NCBI RefSeq assembly: GCF_015709525.1
Contig: NZ_JADNRA010000036.1
Location: 186,001-250,000, forward strand
Direction: 5' to 3'
Origin: Methylocystis sp. L43
GTDB lineage: Bacteria > Pseudomonadota > Alphaproteobacteria > Rhizobiales > Beijerinckiaceae
DNA: 64,000 nt
The translations under genes were made by a program, and so were the position numbers. The notes under the pieces were generated by a model. That model was not told the origin of the DNA, ran no database searches, and was given only the letters and a program-made list of their open reading frames with translations. Shown in pieces: positions 12,860-20,352 of this stretch (the stretch's first letter is position 1; each line of letters begins with the position of its first letter).

Positions 12860-13735
12860 ATGACCAAAGCGGTCGTCGGAATAATCGGCGGGTCAGGCGT
12901 TTATGATCTGCCGGGGCTCGCCAACATCCGCCGCGAGCGGGTCGCGACGCCCTGGGGCGAGCCTTCCGACGAACTCGTCTTTGGCGAACTCGGCGCGACC
13001 CAGGCGGTCTTTTTGCCGCGGCACGGGCGCGGCCATCGGCTCTCGCCCTCGACCATCAACTATCGCGCGAACATCGACGCGTTGAAGCGCGCCGGCGTCA
13101 CCGATCTGATTTCGGTCTCGGCCTGCGGCTCGTTCAGATCGGAGCTTTTTCCCGGTCTCTTCGTGCTGATCGATCAATTCGTCGATCGCACCTTCGCGCG
13201 GCAATCCTCCTTCTTTGGCGACGGCTGCGTCGCCCATGTGTCGATGGCGCATCCGATCGCGCCGCTGCTGTCCGCCCGCATCGGCGCCGCGGCGAAAGAC
13301 GAGGGCATCGATCACGTCGCCGGCGGAACCTATGTCTGCATGGAAGGCCCGCAGTTTTCGTCCTACGCCGAATCGCTCACCTATAAGGCCGCGGGCTATG
13401 ACGTGATCGGCATGACGGCGATGCCGGAAGCCAAGCTCGCGCGCGAGGCCGAGATCTCCTACGCCACCGTCGCCATGGTGACCGATTTCGACTGCTGGCA
13501 TCCCGAGCACGACAATGTCGATATCGCCTCGGTGATCGCGGTCGTTCAAAAAAATTCGGCGACCGTCGCGCGCTTGCTGGCGCGGGTTCTGACGGATTTC
13601 CCGCGCGAACACGAGCCCTGCCTGATCGGGTCCGACCGCGCGCTCGACAACGCCATCGTCACCGCCCCCGAGGCGCGCGATCCGGAACTGTTGAAGAAGC
13701 TCGACGCGGTGATGGGAAGGGTGAAGGGGGGATAG
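12860..13735 (+). CDS. mtnP: S-methyl-5'-thioadenosine phosphorylase
   Basis: A 291-residue PNP-family enzyme that phosphorolyses methylthioadenosine (from polyamine and homoserine-lactone synthesis) to adenine and methylthioribose-1-phosphate. It starts MTKAVVGIIGGSGVYDLPGL with GAGGGA just upstream; a longer frame from 12773 lacks such a site. LPRHGRGHRLSPSTINYRANI, YVCMEGPQFSS and the TDFDCWH segment are family hallmarks. It shares adenine metabolism with apt 1.7 kb downstream, and a toxin-antitoxin module lies between them. Its last about 49 bases are repeated at 14462-14511. EC-level assignment versus purine nucleoside phosphorylase rests on overall sequence. Confidence 0.93.
   Translation: MTKAVVGIIGGSGVYDLPGLANIRRERVATPWGEPSDELVFGELGATQAVFLPRHGRGHRLSPSTINYRANIDALKRAGVTDLISVSACGSFRSELFPGLFVLIDQFVDRTFARQSSFFGDGCVAHVSMAHPIAPLLSARIGAAAKDEGIDHVAGGTYVCMEGPQFSSYAESLTYKAAGYDVIGMTAMPEAKLAREAEISYATVAMVTDFDCWHPEHDNVDIASVIAVVQKNSATVARLLARVLTDFPREHEPCLIGSDRALDNAIVTAPEARDPELLKKLDAVMGRVKGG
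13673..13721 (+). repeat. mtnP 3'-end direct repeat, copy 1
   Basis: Encodes the RDPELLKKLDAVMGR end of MtnP. The same sequence with about three substitutions and one inserted base recurs at 14462-14511, 789 bases away, bracketing the parDE-like genes. Confidence 0.85.
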
Positions 13736-13756
13736 GCTTTTATGATATAGAAGCTT

Positions 13757-14014
13757 ATGGCGATCACCCTCACCCCCGACCAAGAAGCTTGGCTTCAAGC
13801 GCATGTCGCGACCGGCGATTTTCCCTCGATCGAGGAGGCCGCCCGTCAGCTCATCGACGAGCGCATTGTCGAGCGCGAACTTGAAAAAGACGATCTGGTT
13901 TGGGCAAAGCCCCTCGTTGAGGAAGGTCTAGCCGCGCTTGAACGCGGCGAGTTTATTTCGCTTGAGGAGCATAGGGCACGTAACGCGGCCCGTCTTGCCG
14001 CGCTCAAAGGGTGA
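13757..14014 (+). CDS. ParD/CopG-like antitoxin
   Basis: An 85-residue protein starting MAITLTPDQEAWLQAHVATGDFPSIEEAARQLI, the ribbon-helix-helix opening typical of ParD-type antitoxins, with a C-terminal charged helix (LERGEFISLEEHRAR) of the toxin-wrapping type. It would bind and neutralise the downstream ParE-like toxin and repress its own promoter. Its stop overlaps the toxin GTG by four bases. It begins only 21 bases after the mtnP stop, so it may be read through from mtnP. Confidence 0.85.
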   Translation: MAITLTPDQEAWLQAHVATGDFPSIEEAARQLIDERIVERELEKDDLVWAKPLVEEGLAALERGEFISLEEHRARNAARLAALKG

Positions 14015-14321
14015 CGACTCGCGTTATCGTTACCGAACTTGCCGACGCGGATACGGCGGAAATTCTCGCAGACATCACACGTGAGGCAGGCTATCGCGCC
14101 GCCGAAAAATACAGCTTTCGCATTGAAAGTCTTTACGACAGGCTTGCCGAGCATCCTGACAGTTACGAAGCGCGGCCGAAGCTCGGGGCGCACATCGAGT
14201 CGGGGTGGTCGTCCCCTATCTCGTGATCTATCGCCACGCTGCCGGCGACGACATAGTGAGCATTGTTCGCGTCGTGCACGGTCGGCGCAAAATCACCCGC
14301 AAGCTTTTGCATGGTTCTTAG
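14011..14321 (+). pseudogene. ParE/RelE-like toxin, frameshifted
   Basis: From the GTG at 14011 the frame encodes a ParE-type start (VIVTELADADTAEILADITREAGYRAAEKY...LAEHPDSYEARPKLG). At about 14194-14200 one base seems to be missing, so this frame stops at 14226. In the next frame the family ending continues uninterrupted to the TAG at 14321: GVVVPYLVIYRH, then IVSIVRVVHGRRKITRKLLHGS. Restoring one base (CGAGTC for GAGTC) would give an ordinary toxin of about 103 residues. The truncated product lacks the catalytic C-terminal strand and helix, so the toxin should be inactive while the antitoxin is intact. A sequencing error is the main alternative. Confidence 0.82.
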
Positions 14322-14461
14322 CGACCCGGCCCTGATCTGTTACGCGCGCGATTTCGACGGGCGGCGAAAGCGTTAACGCGCAGGTGAAGCTGCTGCGCGC
14401 CGCCGAAGCCGAAAGGGTTTCCCAGGAGGCGGCGAACGGCGCAATGAGCGAGGCGCTCGAC

Positions 14462-14511
14462 GCGCGCGATCCGGAACTGCTCAAAGAAGCTCGACGCGGT
14501 GATGGGAAGGG
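14462..14511 (+). repeat. mtnP 3'-end direct repeat, copy 2 (relic)
   Basis: A 50-base near copy of 13673-13721, with a C/T and AA/TG-type change and one extra A that shifts the frame. The 140 bases before it (from about 14350) stay open in the frame giving KLLRAAEAERVSQEAANG, so a decayed coding fragment may precede the copy. The repeat pair looks like the scar of an insertion or duplication that brought in the ParDE-like module. Confidence 0.8.
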
Positions 14512-14580
14512 GCAGTCGCGACTGATCAGCGATATCAGCGCCGCCGCAGTTCGTTAACGGAGCGCGCCAACAGGAGTATT

Positions 14581-14652
14581 ATGTTGCTTTCTGCAGAAGG
14601 CGAGCGTTTGCCAAGGAAACGCCTGGAGAGCGTAGATGCTGGACTTCTATAA
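14581..14652 (+). CDS. Possible 23-residue leader peptide
   Basis: ATG at 14581 preceded by AGGAG at five-base spacing, the best ribosome-binding site in this patch. The frame (MLLSAEGERLPRKRLESVDAGLL) ends at the TAA at 14652 and overlaps the start of the next small ORF by 17 bases. It could be a translated leader or a chance ORF; there is no homology to use. Confidence 0.3.
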   Translation: MLLSAEGERLPRKRLESVDAGLL

Positions 14653-14848
14653 ATTTTTGCTAAAACAAATTACGATTCTTTTGATCTTTTATTCTGCTCC
14701 GGGCGCTGTGCGCGGAGCAGAGAATGCTCAGTGCGTCGCGGGAACCTCCATCAACATAGATTATTCTCACGTTGAGCCTGTTAATCGAGCAAAGGTGTTT
14801 GATTCAGCTGGCAGAGAGGTTGAGACTAATCAGAGCATTTGTCTTTAG
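14636..14848 (+). CDS. Hypothetical short exported protein, AT-rich, possibly truncated
   Basis: A 70-residue ORF starting MLDFYKFLLKQITILLIFYSAPGAVRGAEN, a plausible signal peptide cut after VRG-A, then a short mature part with Cys at NAQCVAG and a terminal SICL. The base composition is much more AT-rich than neighbours, as for recently acquired DNA. An open stretch in another frame continues directly past its stop to 14960 (RIFFGPDTISKIERF...GCNCRQGFI), so the gene may be a frameshifted longer cysteine-containing protein. I do not recognise the family. It sits in the patch between the mtnP relic and the palindromic repeats before apt. Confidence 0.35.
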   Translation: MLDFYKFLLKQITILLIFYSAPGAVRGAENAQCVAGTSINIDYSHVEPVNRAKVFDSAGREVETNQSICL

Positions 14849-15167
14849 GATCTTTTTTGGGCCTGATACCATATCGAAAATCGAGCGTTTTTCGGAAGCG
14901 CACAGGCTTTGTAGAACATACGTAAAAGTCGGATGCAATTGTCGCCAAGGATTTATTTAGTCCATTTAATAAGTTGGGGAATCTTAGGGAACACTCCTTG
15001 GCAATTTTTTCCATCACATCGGAATTAGAGCGCGAGAGTCACATACTTAGTTCCCTCATGTCGCATAATGCTGAGATGTCGATATTTGTTCGCTGATCCG
15101 AAGAAAAGGTTGGCTGTGGATCGAGGCCTGCTCGTCGCAGACAGGCCGCTCACTTCAGGCGTTTGCG

Positions 15168-15330
15168 AATCCCTCCCCTTTACGGGGAGGGTGGCGCCGC
15201 GAAGCGGGGTCGGGTGGGGTAAACTCCTCACAAGAGACGAATGACCCCCACCCGTCGGCCCGCAGCCAGGTTTACGCAGCCTGCGTAAACTTGCCTGCGC
15301 CCGCCGACCTCCCCGCAAGGGGGAGGTATT
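15168..15330. repeat. Compound palindromic repeat element before apt
   Basis: Several nested inverted repeats: CCCTCCCC-tttac-GGGGAGGG (15171-15191), CGGGTGGGG pairing with CCCCACCCG across about 15210-15254, GTTTACGCAG-cct-GCGTAAAC (15270-15290) and ACCTCCCC-gcaag-GGGGAGGT (15307-15328). This layout matches the CCTCCCC/GGGGAGG-bordered elements seen widely in alphaproteobacterial intergenic DNA. It fills much of the gene-free 14961-15481 interval; no CDS is supported in the rest. Confidence 0.75.
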
Positions 15331-15481
15331 TCCCCGCGAGTTGATCAAGATCATGGCTCTCCCGATTGCCCCAGCCCCCAATTTGCGCCCCGCCCCGCCA
15401 TCCGTGTATTCCTCTCAGCTGTGGCGGTTTCGCCATATCCATCCACGCGGCCACACTCGCCGCCGATCGCAAGGCCGTTTC

Positions 15482-16009
15482 ATGCCGCTTGCCGCCGCCA
15501 TTCGCACCATTCCCGATTATCCCAAGAAGGGAATCCTGTTTCGCGACATCACCACCCTGCTCGGCGACGCCAAGGCGTTCCGCAAGGCGGTCGACGAACT
15601 CGTGCAGCCGTGGTGCGGCGGCAAGATCGACAAGGTCGCGGGCATGGAGGCGCGCGGCTTCATCCTGGGGGGCGCGGTGGCGCATCAGCTTTCCGCCGGC
15701 TTCATCCCGATCCGCAAGAAGGGCAAGCTGCCGCATCGCGTCGTCTCGGTCTCCTATGAGCTCGAATATGGCGTCGACGAAATGGAGATGCATGAAGACG
15801 CGGTCTCCCCCGGCGAGCGCGTGATTCTCGTCGACGATCTGATCGCCACCGGCGGCACGGCGGAAGGCGCCGTGAAGCTCCTGCGCCAGGGCGGCGCGGA
15901 CGTCGTCGCCGCCTGTTTCGTCATCGACCTGCCCGATCTCGCCGGCGTGACAAGGCTTCAGGCGCTCGGCGTGCCGGTGCGCACGCTCGTCGCCTTCGCA
16001 GGCCACTAA
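15482..16009 (+). CDS. apt: Adenine phosphoribosyltransferase
   Basis: A 175-residue cytoplasmic enzyme converting adenine plus PRPP to AMP. It starts [27 protein letters not shown], the classic APT N-terminus; the longer open frame from 15341 is not homologous and crosses the repeat element. [12 protein letters not shown] and the PRPP-binding loop [14 protein letters not shown] are intact. It complements mtnP upstream in methylthioadenosine-derived adenine salvage, although a toxin-antitoxin relic and repeats separate the two. Confidence 0.96.
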   Translation: MPLAAAIRTIPDYPKKGILFRDITTLLGDAKAFRKAVDELVQPWCGGKIDKVAGMEARGFILGGAVAHQLSAGFIPIRKKGKLPHRVVSVSYELEYGVDEMEMHEDAVSPGERVILVDDLIATGGTAEGAVKLLRQGGADVVAACFVIDLPDLAGVTRLQALGVPVRTLVAFAGH

Positions 16010-16084
16010 AGCGCCTTTTTCCGGGTGTTCTTGCTCAGCCCAGGCTCGAAGTTCAGAATCTCCGTGAGAGGCTTGCATAGGCGC

Positions 16085-17392
16085 ATGACGCCGCGACGGA
16101 CCCATTTGGCGCTGGCGGCGCTCGCCCTCGCCGCGCTCGTCGGCGGAGTCGCGGCCCTCCGCTATATGCCCGACGCTGGGAGCCCCTCTCCCGTCCGCAG
16201 CGAGGCCGCGCGCAGCGCCTGGAGCGGCGCGCTGCCGACCGGCCTGCGCCGCATGGCCCTGCGGATAAAGCCCGGCGCGTTTCCCCCTGCTCCGCCGCCA
16301 GTCGCCGCGGCGCCGGCGCAAGAGCCATCCGCCGAGGTCGCGGCGGTGCCGCAAGGCGGCGACGGCGTCGAAGGGTCGGTGTCCTTCCCGCCCGCGCCGC
16401 CGCCCGCGCGGCCGGAGATTGTGGAAAAGCCCACGCCGCTGCCCCCGTCGCGACCGGCCAATCTCGCCGAGCTTGCCGACAAATTCGCCGAGACGGCGGC
16501 GGCCCCTGCCGGGCAAACGCAAACCGCCGAGGCGACCCCGGCGGCGCCCGCCGAGGTCCCGGCGGCCGCGCCGACGCTCGCCAATGCGCCGCTGCCGCCG
16601 GCCCGGCTGCAGGAGCCTTCAGCGAGAGCCGCGGTAGAGGCGACGCCCACGGCGCAGGAGTCGGCGCCGCCGACCCAGGTGGCGCGCGCCGTCGAGCCGA
16701 CCCTGCGGGCTGCGCCCGAGGACGCGTTTCAGCAGGAGGCCCCGATCCGCTTCGGCATGGGCGATCAGGTCTTCGTGCGGATCTTCAAGCAGGAAGGGCA
16801 GCTCGAGCTTTGGCTGCGAAAGAGCAACAGCCGCTTCTCGCTCTATAAAACCTATCCGATCTGCAAATGGTCCGGCAGGCTCGGGCCAAAGCTCAAGGAA
16901 GCCGATTACCAGTCGCCGGAAGGCTTCTACAGCGTCTCAGCGAAGCAGCTGCATCCGCATTCGAATTATCACCGCGCGTTCAACGTCGGCTATCCGAACG
17001 CCTTCGATCGCCAGAACGGCCGGACCGGCGGCCTCGTCATGGTGCATGGCGCGTGCAAGTCGGTCGGCTGTTTCGCCATGACCGACCGCGGCATCGAGGA
17101 AATCTACGCCTTCGTCGAGGCGGCGATGCGCGCCGGCCAGCGCGAAGTGCAGGTGCATATTTTTCCGTTCCGCCTAACGGAGCAGGCGATCGCTCGGGAA
17201 ACCGGCGGAAGCTGGCTCGCTTTCGTCGGCGCGGGCGGCAATTATCAGCACTGGACCGAGTTCTGGCGCAATCTGAAGCAGGGCTACGACATCTTCGAGC
17301 AGACCGGCGAACCGCCGGTGGCCTTCGCCTGCGGCGATCACTACGCCTTTGGCGCGGGCGATTCGTCATGCCGACGCATCGCCGGCTGGTGA
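16085..17392 (+). CDS. L,D-transpeptidase (YafK-type murein transpeptidase)
   Basis: A 435-residue protein starting at ATG 16085. An N-terminal membrane anchor or signal (HLALAALALAALVGGVAAL) is followed by a low-complexity Ala/Pro/Glu linker to about residue 225, which should span the periplasm. The catalytic domain contains HGACKSVGC at 321-329, with His321 and Cys329 as the expected catalytic residues, then FAMTD, as in YafK/YkuD family enzymes. Family members cross-link peptidoglycan 3-3 or attach or remove lipoproteins; which applies here is unknown. The linker is unusually long for YafK. It stands alone after apt. Confidence 0.88.
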   Translation: MTPRRTHLALAALALAALVGGVAALRYMPDAGSPSPVRSEAARSAWSGALPTGLRRMALRIKPGAFPPAPPPVAAAPAQEPSAEVAAVPQGGDGVEGSVSFPPAPPPARPEIVEKPTPLPPSRPANLAELADKFAETAAAPAGQTQTAEATPAAPAEVPAAAPTLANAPLPPARLQEPSARAAVEATPTAQESAPPTQVARAVEPTLRAAPEDAFQQEAPIRFGMGDQVFVRIFKQEGQLELWLRKSNSRFSLYKTYPICKWSGRLGPKLKEADYQSPEGFYSVSAKQLHPHSNYHRAFNVGYPNAFDRQNGRTGGLVMVHGACKSVGCFAMTDRGIEEIYAFVEAAMRAGQREVQVHIFPFRLTEQAIARETGGSWLAFVGAGGNYQHWTEFWRNLKQGYDIFEQTGEPPVAFACGDHYAFGAGDSSCRRIAGW

Positions 17393-17489
17393 TCCCGGCC
17401 CGCTGAGACGCTGTTCAGCTTGGTTTCAGCCGTCGCGCGCGAAGATGCCGTGGCAAAAGCGCTGGGGAACGCAATCAGGGAAAAGCCGC

Positions 17490-17831
17490 ATGCGGCTCGT
17501 GACTTACTCTATCGTCGGCGCGGCTTGCGCCCTCGGCATCCTCTTCACGCCGATCGCTCAGGCGGCCAATGCGCCGCTGTGCCTCGCGATCGCTCAAAAC
17601 TACAACACCTGCATGCGCCAGCATCAGTACGGGCGCGGCGGGCACGGCGGTTATGGTCCGGGGTACGGCCAAGGATATCCCGGCGACGATTTCGACGACG
17701 ATGGCGGCTACGGCGGATTTGGCGGTTACGGCGGCTATGGCGGCGGCTCCCCGCGCCGCCGTTACCAGCGCGCCAAGGCGGCCTGCGCCATCTGGTTCGC
17801 GCAGATGCAGGCCAGCGGCTGCTTCAACTAG
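17490..17831 (+). CDS. Small secreted Gly/Tyr-rich protein
   Basis: A 113-residue protein starting MRLVTYSIVGAACALGILFTPIAQAAN, a clear Sec signal cut near residue 26. The mature part starts with a short CLAIAQNYNTCMRQ helix-like stretch, then GGYG/GYGQGY repeats with an acidic DDFDDD insert, and ends with a Cys-containing KAACAIWFAQMQASGCFN segment. The flanking Cys pairs suggest two disulfides bracketing a flexible Gly-rich loop. The function is unknown. It is convergent with the Kazal-like gene 44 bases away. Confidence 0.6.
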   Translation: MRLVTYSIVGAACALGILFTPIAQAANAPLCLAIAQNYNTCMRQHQYGRGGHGGYGPGYGQGYPGDDFDDDGGYGGFGGYGGYGGGSPRRRYQRAKAACAIWFAQMQASGCFN

Positions 17832-17875
17832 CCAAAGCGCTGGCGCGGCCGATTGCGCCGCGCCATCACCAAGGC

Positions 17876-18211
17876 TCACCTGTAAGGTTTCGCGCACTCG
17901 CCGTCGGACTTTTTCGCGATCTTCGCGGCGCGGCGCGTGCAGTCGTTCCCATAGGTTTTATCGTCACAGCCGCAGACGGGACGATAGTCCCTGGTGCAGA
18001 TCTGCGAAACCTCCACACACTTGCCGGCGATGTCCGCTCCGCCGCATTGGCCCGGCTCGGGGTCGCACCACAAGCCTTTGTCGCATTGAATGCCGGCGAT
18101 GCCTGCGCACATCTCGCCGACCTTGGCGGCCGAGGCGGGCGCGGGAGCAAAGAATACGAAGAGCGTCGAAACGAGGAGCGCGAGGAGGCGCAAGCCAAGG
18201 CGTAAATGCAT
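17876..18211 (-). CDS. Secreted Kazal-type protease-inhibitor-like protein
   Basis: A 111-residue exported protein: signal peptide MHLRLGLRLLALLVSTLFVFFAPAPASA (about 28 residues), then two Cys-rich parts. The first (CAGIAGIQC..GLWC....QCGGADIAGKCVEV) resembles the Cys spacing that precedes Kazal domains in bacterial homologues. The second has the Kazal signature PVCGCDDKTYGNDCTRR...DGEC. Such proteins could inhibit extracellular serine proteases of predators or hosts, or act as periplasmic protectants. The reactive-site residue cannot be assigned with confidence. It is a single-gene unit with REP-like repeats upstream. Confidence 0.85.
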   Translation of the reverse strand: MHLRLGLRLLALLVSTLFVFFAPAPASAAKVGEMCAGIAGIQCDKGLWCDPEPGQCGGADIAGKCVEVSQICTRDYRPVCGCDDKTYGNDCTRRAAKIAKKSDGECAKPYR

Positions 18212-18316
18212 AGCAATTCTCCAAAAAATGCTTTGGTAACGGTTGGATAACGCCTGCGGCCGGCGAGCGTTCCCCTCGGGCGACGGCGGCTGCAGGGCTG
18301 GGGGTATCTCACCGCG

Positions 18317-18412
18317 TCATCGCCGCGCTTGTCGCGGCATGACGCGATGACGCCGCGCGATGCGTTTCGCAGTTGACTGGCGTGGATGCCCGGCACAAGG
18401 CCGGGCATGACG
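18317..18412. repeat. REP-like palindromes (third locus)
   Basis: GTCATCGCCGCGC-ttgt-CGCGGCATGACG at about 18317-18346 and ATGCCCGGC-acaag-GCCGGGCAT at 18386-18408, flanked by CGTGG and GACGG. They are members of the family at 7.4 and 8.05 kb. They occupy the gap between the Kazal-like gene and the fluoride aptamer. Confidence 0.75.
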
Positions 18413-18507
18413 GCTGAGAGTGAGCTGAACTTAGCCAGAGTTCGAAGCCCTGACGGCGGCTGGCGGCCGGTTGATCGTTTGCACCGGCGCGACTATGCTC
18501 GCTTCCA

Positions 18508-18575
18508 CACGGGATGGGGCTCCCGGTAACCGCCTGATGAGGCTGATGGCTCCTGCCGCAAGGACGCGCGTCCTG
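18508..18575 (+). promoter_or_regulatory. Fluoride riboswitch (crcB motif) controlling crcB
   Basis: The stretch GGGATGGGGCTCCCGG (18511-18526), TAACCGCCTGATGAGGCTGATGG..CTCC across 18527-18553 matches the crcB-motif aptamer: GAUGG(G)G at the start, a pairing CCCGG/GGG region, an apical CCGCCTGATGAGGC stem-loop, and the conserved CUGAUG.CUCCU..C end that closes the pseudoknot. Just after it AGGACGCGCGTCCT (18560-18574) can form a second hairpin, a candidate expression platform. It lies about 75 bases upstream of crcB, encoding a fluoride exporter, which strongly supports the assignment. Fluoride binding should turn crcB on. Confidence 0.85.
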
Positions 18576-18646
18576 CGGGAGGAGCGCGTCTTAAACGCCG
18601 CCTGCCGCAGCATGTTTGTCGTCCGCTCGTTGGAAAGGACGACGTC

Positions 18647-19021
18647 ATGGGCTTCTTCATCGTATTTGCTGGCGGGGGACTGGCCGCGGCCGCGCGCCAC
18701 GGGGTCAATCTTCTTCTTGCCCGACTGATCGGCGTCGGTTTTCCGTTCGGGACGCTGGCCGTGAACGTGCTTGGCTCGTTCCTGATGGGCGTGATCGTCG
18801 GTTATTTCGCCTTCCAGGGCGAGGCGTCCCAGAACTGGCGCCTGTTCCTCACGACCGGGATCCTTGGCGGCTTCACCACCTTTTCGGCGTTCTCGCTCGA
18901 GACGGTTTTGCTTTACGAGCGCGGCGAACTGGCGATGGCGACGTTCTATGTCGTGGCGTCGGTCGGCCTTGCGGTCGCCGGCCTCCTCGCCGGCCTATCG
19001 CTGCTGCGGCATTTTTCGTGA
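18647..19021 (+). CDS. crcB: Fluoride ion channel CrcB/Fluc
   Basis: A 124-residue four-helix membrane protein that functions as an antiparallel dimer exporting fluoride. It starts MGFFIVFAGGGLAAAARHGVN; the pore-lining GTLAVNVLGSFLMG and GGFTTFSAFSLE motifs are intact. GGAAAGGACGAC precedes the ATG. The upstream fluoride aptamer makes the function and regulation unusually clear. The next gene starts within 30 bases, so they probably share a transcript. Confidence 0.95.
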   Translation: MGFFIVFAGGGLAAAARHGVNLLLARLIGVGFPFGTLAVNVLGSFLMGVIVGYFAFQGEASQNWRLFLTTGILGGFTTFSAFSLETVLLYERGELAMATFYVVASVGLAVAGLLAGLSLLRHFS

Positions 19022-19050
19022 AGGGTTCGAACTCCAACGGAGAGTTATCA

Positions 19051-19743
19051 GTGATTCCCTGGACCCTGCTCGACACAGCGCCGATACCCGGCGGCGAGGG
19101 CGAACTCCGCCTCAAACGTCGCGGCGCAGAATTCTCCATCATGTTGGGCAATATCGAATTGATGAACAGTCGCCTCAGTGGCTCGGAGGAGGCGCTCGCC
19201 ACGCTCTCTTGCGAGAGAATTCAGGCGCGCCCACAGCCGTGCGTTCTGATCGGCGGGCTGGGGATGGGCTTCACTCTGCGCGCCGCGCTCACTGTCCTCG
19301 GCGCGAAAGCGCGGATCGTTGTCGCCGAACTCGTTCCGGCGGTCGTGGCCTGGGCGCGCGGTCCGATGGCGGAAGTCTTCGGCGCCAGCCTGACGGATCC
19401 GCGCGTCAGCATCGAGGAAGCGGACGTTGGGCGCCTGATCCGGTCTGGCCGCTCGACTTATGACGCCATCCTTCTCGATGTCGATAATGGCCCCGAGGGC
19501 CTGACTCGCGAAGCCAATGACGGACTCTACGATATCGAGGGATTGAGGGCGGCCCGCAAGGCGCTGCGCCCTGATGGGGTGTTGGCCGTCTGGTCATCGG
19601 GGCCGGATCGGAATTTCACGTCGCGCCTCCGTAAAGCCGGGTTCCGCGTGGATGAAGTCAAGGTGCACGCCAACGGCCAACGTGGCGGCGCCCGGCACGT
19701 CATCTGGATCGCGACAAGAGAGTCGACGCCTCAGACGCAATAG
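19051..19743 (+). CDS. Spermidine-synthase-like SAM-dependent methyltransferase-fold protein
   Basis: A 230-residue protein with a Rossmann fold of the polyamine-synthase group: IGGLGMGFTLRAAL (about residue 67) as the nucleoside-binding loop, VVAELVPAVVAWARG as the acidic second strand, and AILLDVDNGPEGL as the gatekeeper-like Asp segment. No aminopropyl-donor set can be verified, and many such proteins are annotated only as spermidine synthase-like. I chose GTG 19051 (after GGAGAG); GTG 19018 overlapping the crcB stop is also in frame. It may be co-transcribed with crcB under fluoride control, which would be odd for a polyamine enzyme. Confidence 0.7.
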   Translation: MIPWTLLDTAPIPGGEGELRLKRRGAEFSIMLGNIELMNSRLSGSEEALATLSCERIQARPQPCVLIGGLGMGFTLRAALTVLGAKARIVVAELVPAVVAWARGPMAEVFGASLTDPRVSIEEADVGRLIRSGRSTYDAILLDVDNGPEGLTREANDGLYDIEGLRAARKALRPDGVLAVWSSGPDRNFTSRLRKAGFRVDEVKVHANGQRGGARHVIWIATRESTPQTQ

Positions 19744-19816
19744 AACCCTGCCAGCAAAAGTTCTGTTTTTACCCAAAGCTGAAATTTCAAACTGAGATGC
19801 CCAACCGCCCCACATA

Positions 19817-19846
19817 TTGACAGTCGCGGGCTTTGAAGGGTAGATG
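19817..19846 (+). promoter_or_regulatory. Candidate promoter for rplU-rpmA
   Basis: TTGACA at 19817-19822, then 17-18 bases, then TAGAT(G) near 19841. The -35 box is perfect and the -10 weak. It lies 130 bases upstream of rplU. Confidence 0.4.
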
Positions 19847-19858
19847 AACGTCGCTTCG

Positions 19859-19882
19859 GCGCGGCGGTTTCGCCGCGCTTTT
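19859..19882 (+). terminator. Terminator-like hairpin in the rplU leader
   Basis: A perfect 8-bp stem GCGCGGCG-gttt-CGCCGCGC followed by TTTT, 96 bases before the rplU ATG and just after the candidate promoter. It could end the upstream transcript, or, if transcription starts upstream of it, act as an attenuator for L21/L27. Confidence 0.6.
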
Positions 19883-19977
19883 CGTTTGCGCCTGGCGCAA
19901 GTTCGAGGCGAAGCCACTAACTGCCAAGAAGCCGGCCGGCGGAGACGCCAGCGTCGGGACGAACACAGGAAAAAAAG

Positions 19978-20286
19978 ATGTTCGCAGTCATCAAAACCGG
20001 CGGCAAGCAATATAGCGTCGCCGCTGGGGATGTGATCACCGTCATGGCGCTCGACGGCGCGCCGGGCGACGCCGTCACCTTCGACGAAGTGCTCATGCTG
20101 GGGGGCGACAGCCCCAAGGTCGGCGCCCCGACGATCGCCGGCGCGAAAGTCTCCGGCGAGATCGCCGAGCAGACCCGCAGCGCCAAGTCGATCGCCTTCA
20201 AGAAGCGCCGCCGGCAGAATTCCAAGCGCAAGCGCGGTCATCGCCAGGACCTGACGCTTGTGAGAATCACCGCGATCGAGAGCTGA
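19978..20286 (+). CDS. rplU: 50S ribosomal protein L21
   Basis: A 102-residue L21, starting MFAVIKTGGKQYSVAAGDVITV, with the conserved KKRRRQNSKRKRGHRQDLTLVRI rRNA-binding C-terminus. It binds 23S rRNA in the large subunit. It is followed 66 bases later by rpmA and then a GNAT gene and obgE, the standard ribosome-assembly cluster. The 234-base leader has a promoter-like pair and a strong hairpin. Confidence 0.97.
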   Translation: MFAVIKTGGKQYSVAAGDVITVMALDGAPGDAVTFDEVLMLGGDSPKVGAPTIAGAKVSGEIAEQTRSAKSIAFKKRRRQNSKRKRGHRQDLTLVRITAIES

Positions 20287-20352
20287 CCGCCCTCTCGCGA
20301 CACGCAGAATAAAGCGGCCCAGTCGCCGCAATAGGAAGATCGGAGCAAGACC

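Noticed and set aside
15272-16522. 416-codon minus-strand frame across apt and the L,D-transpeptidase gene
   Set aside because: It covers both a real gene and a repeat element in antisense; no homology.
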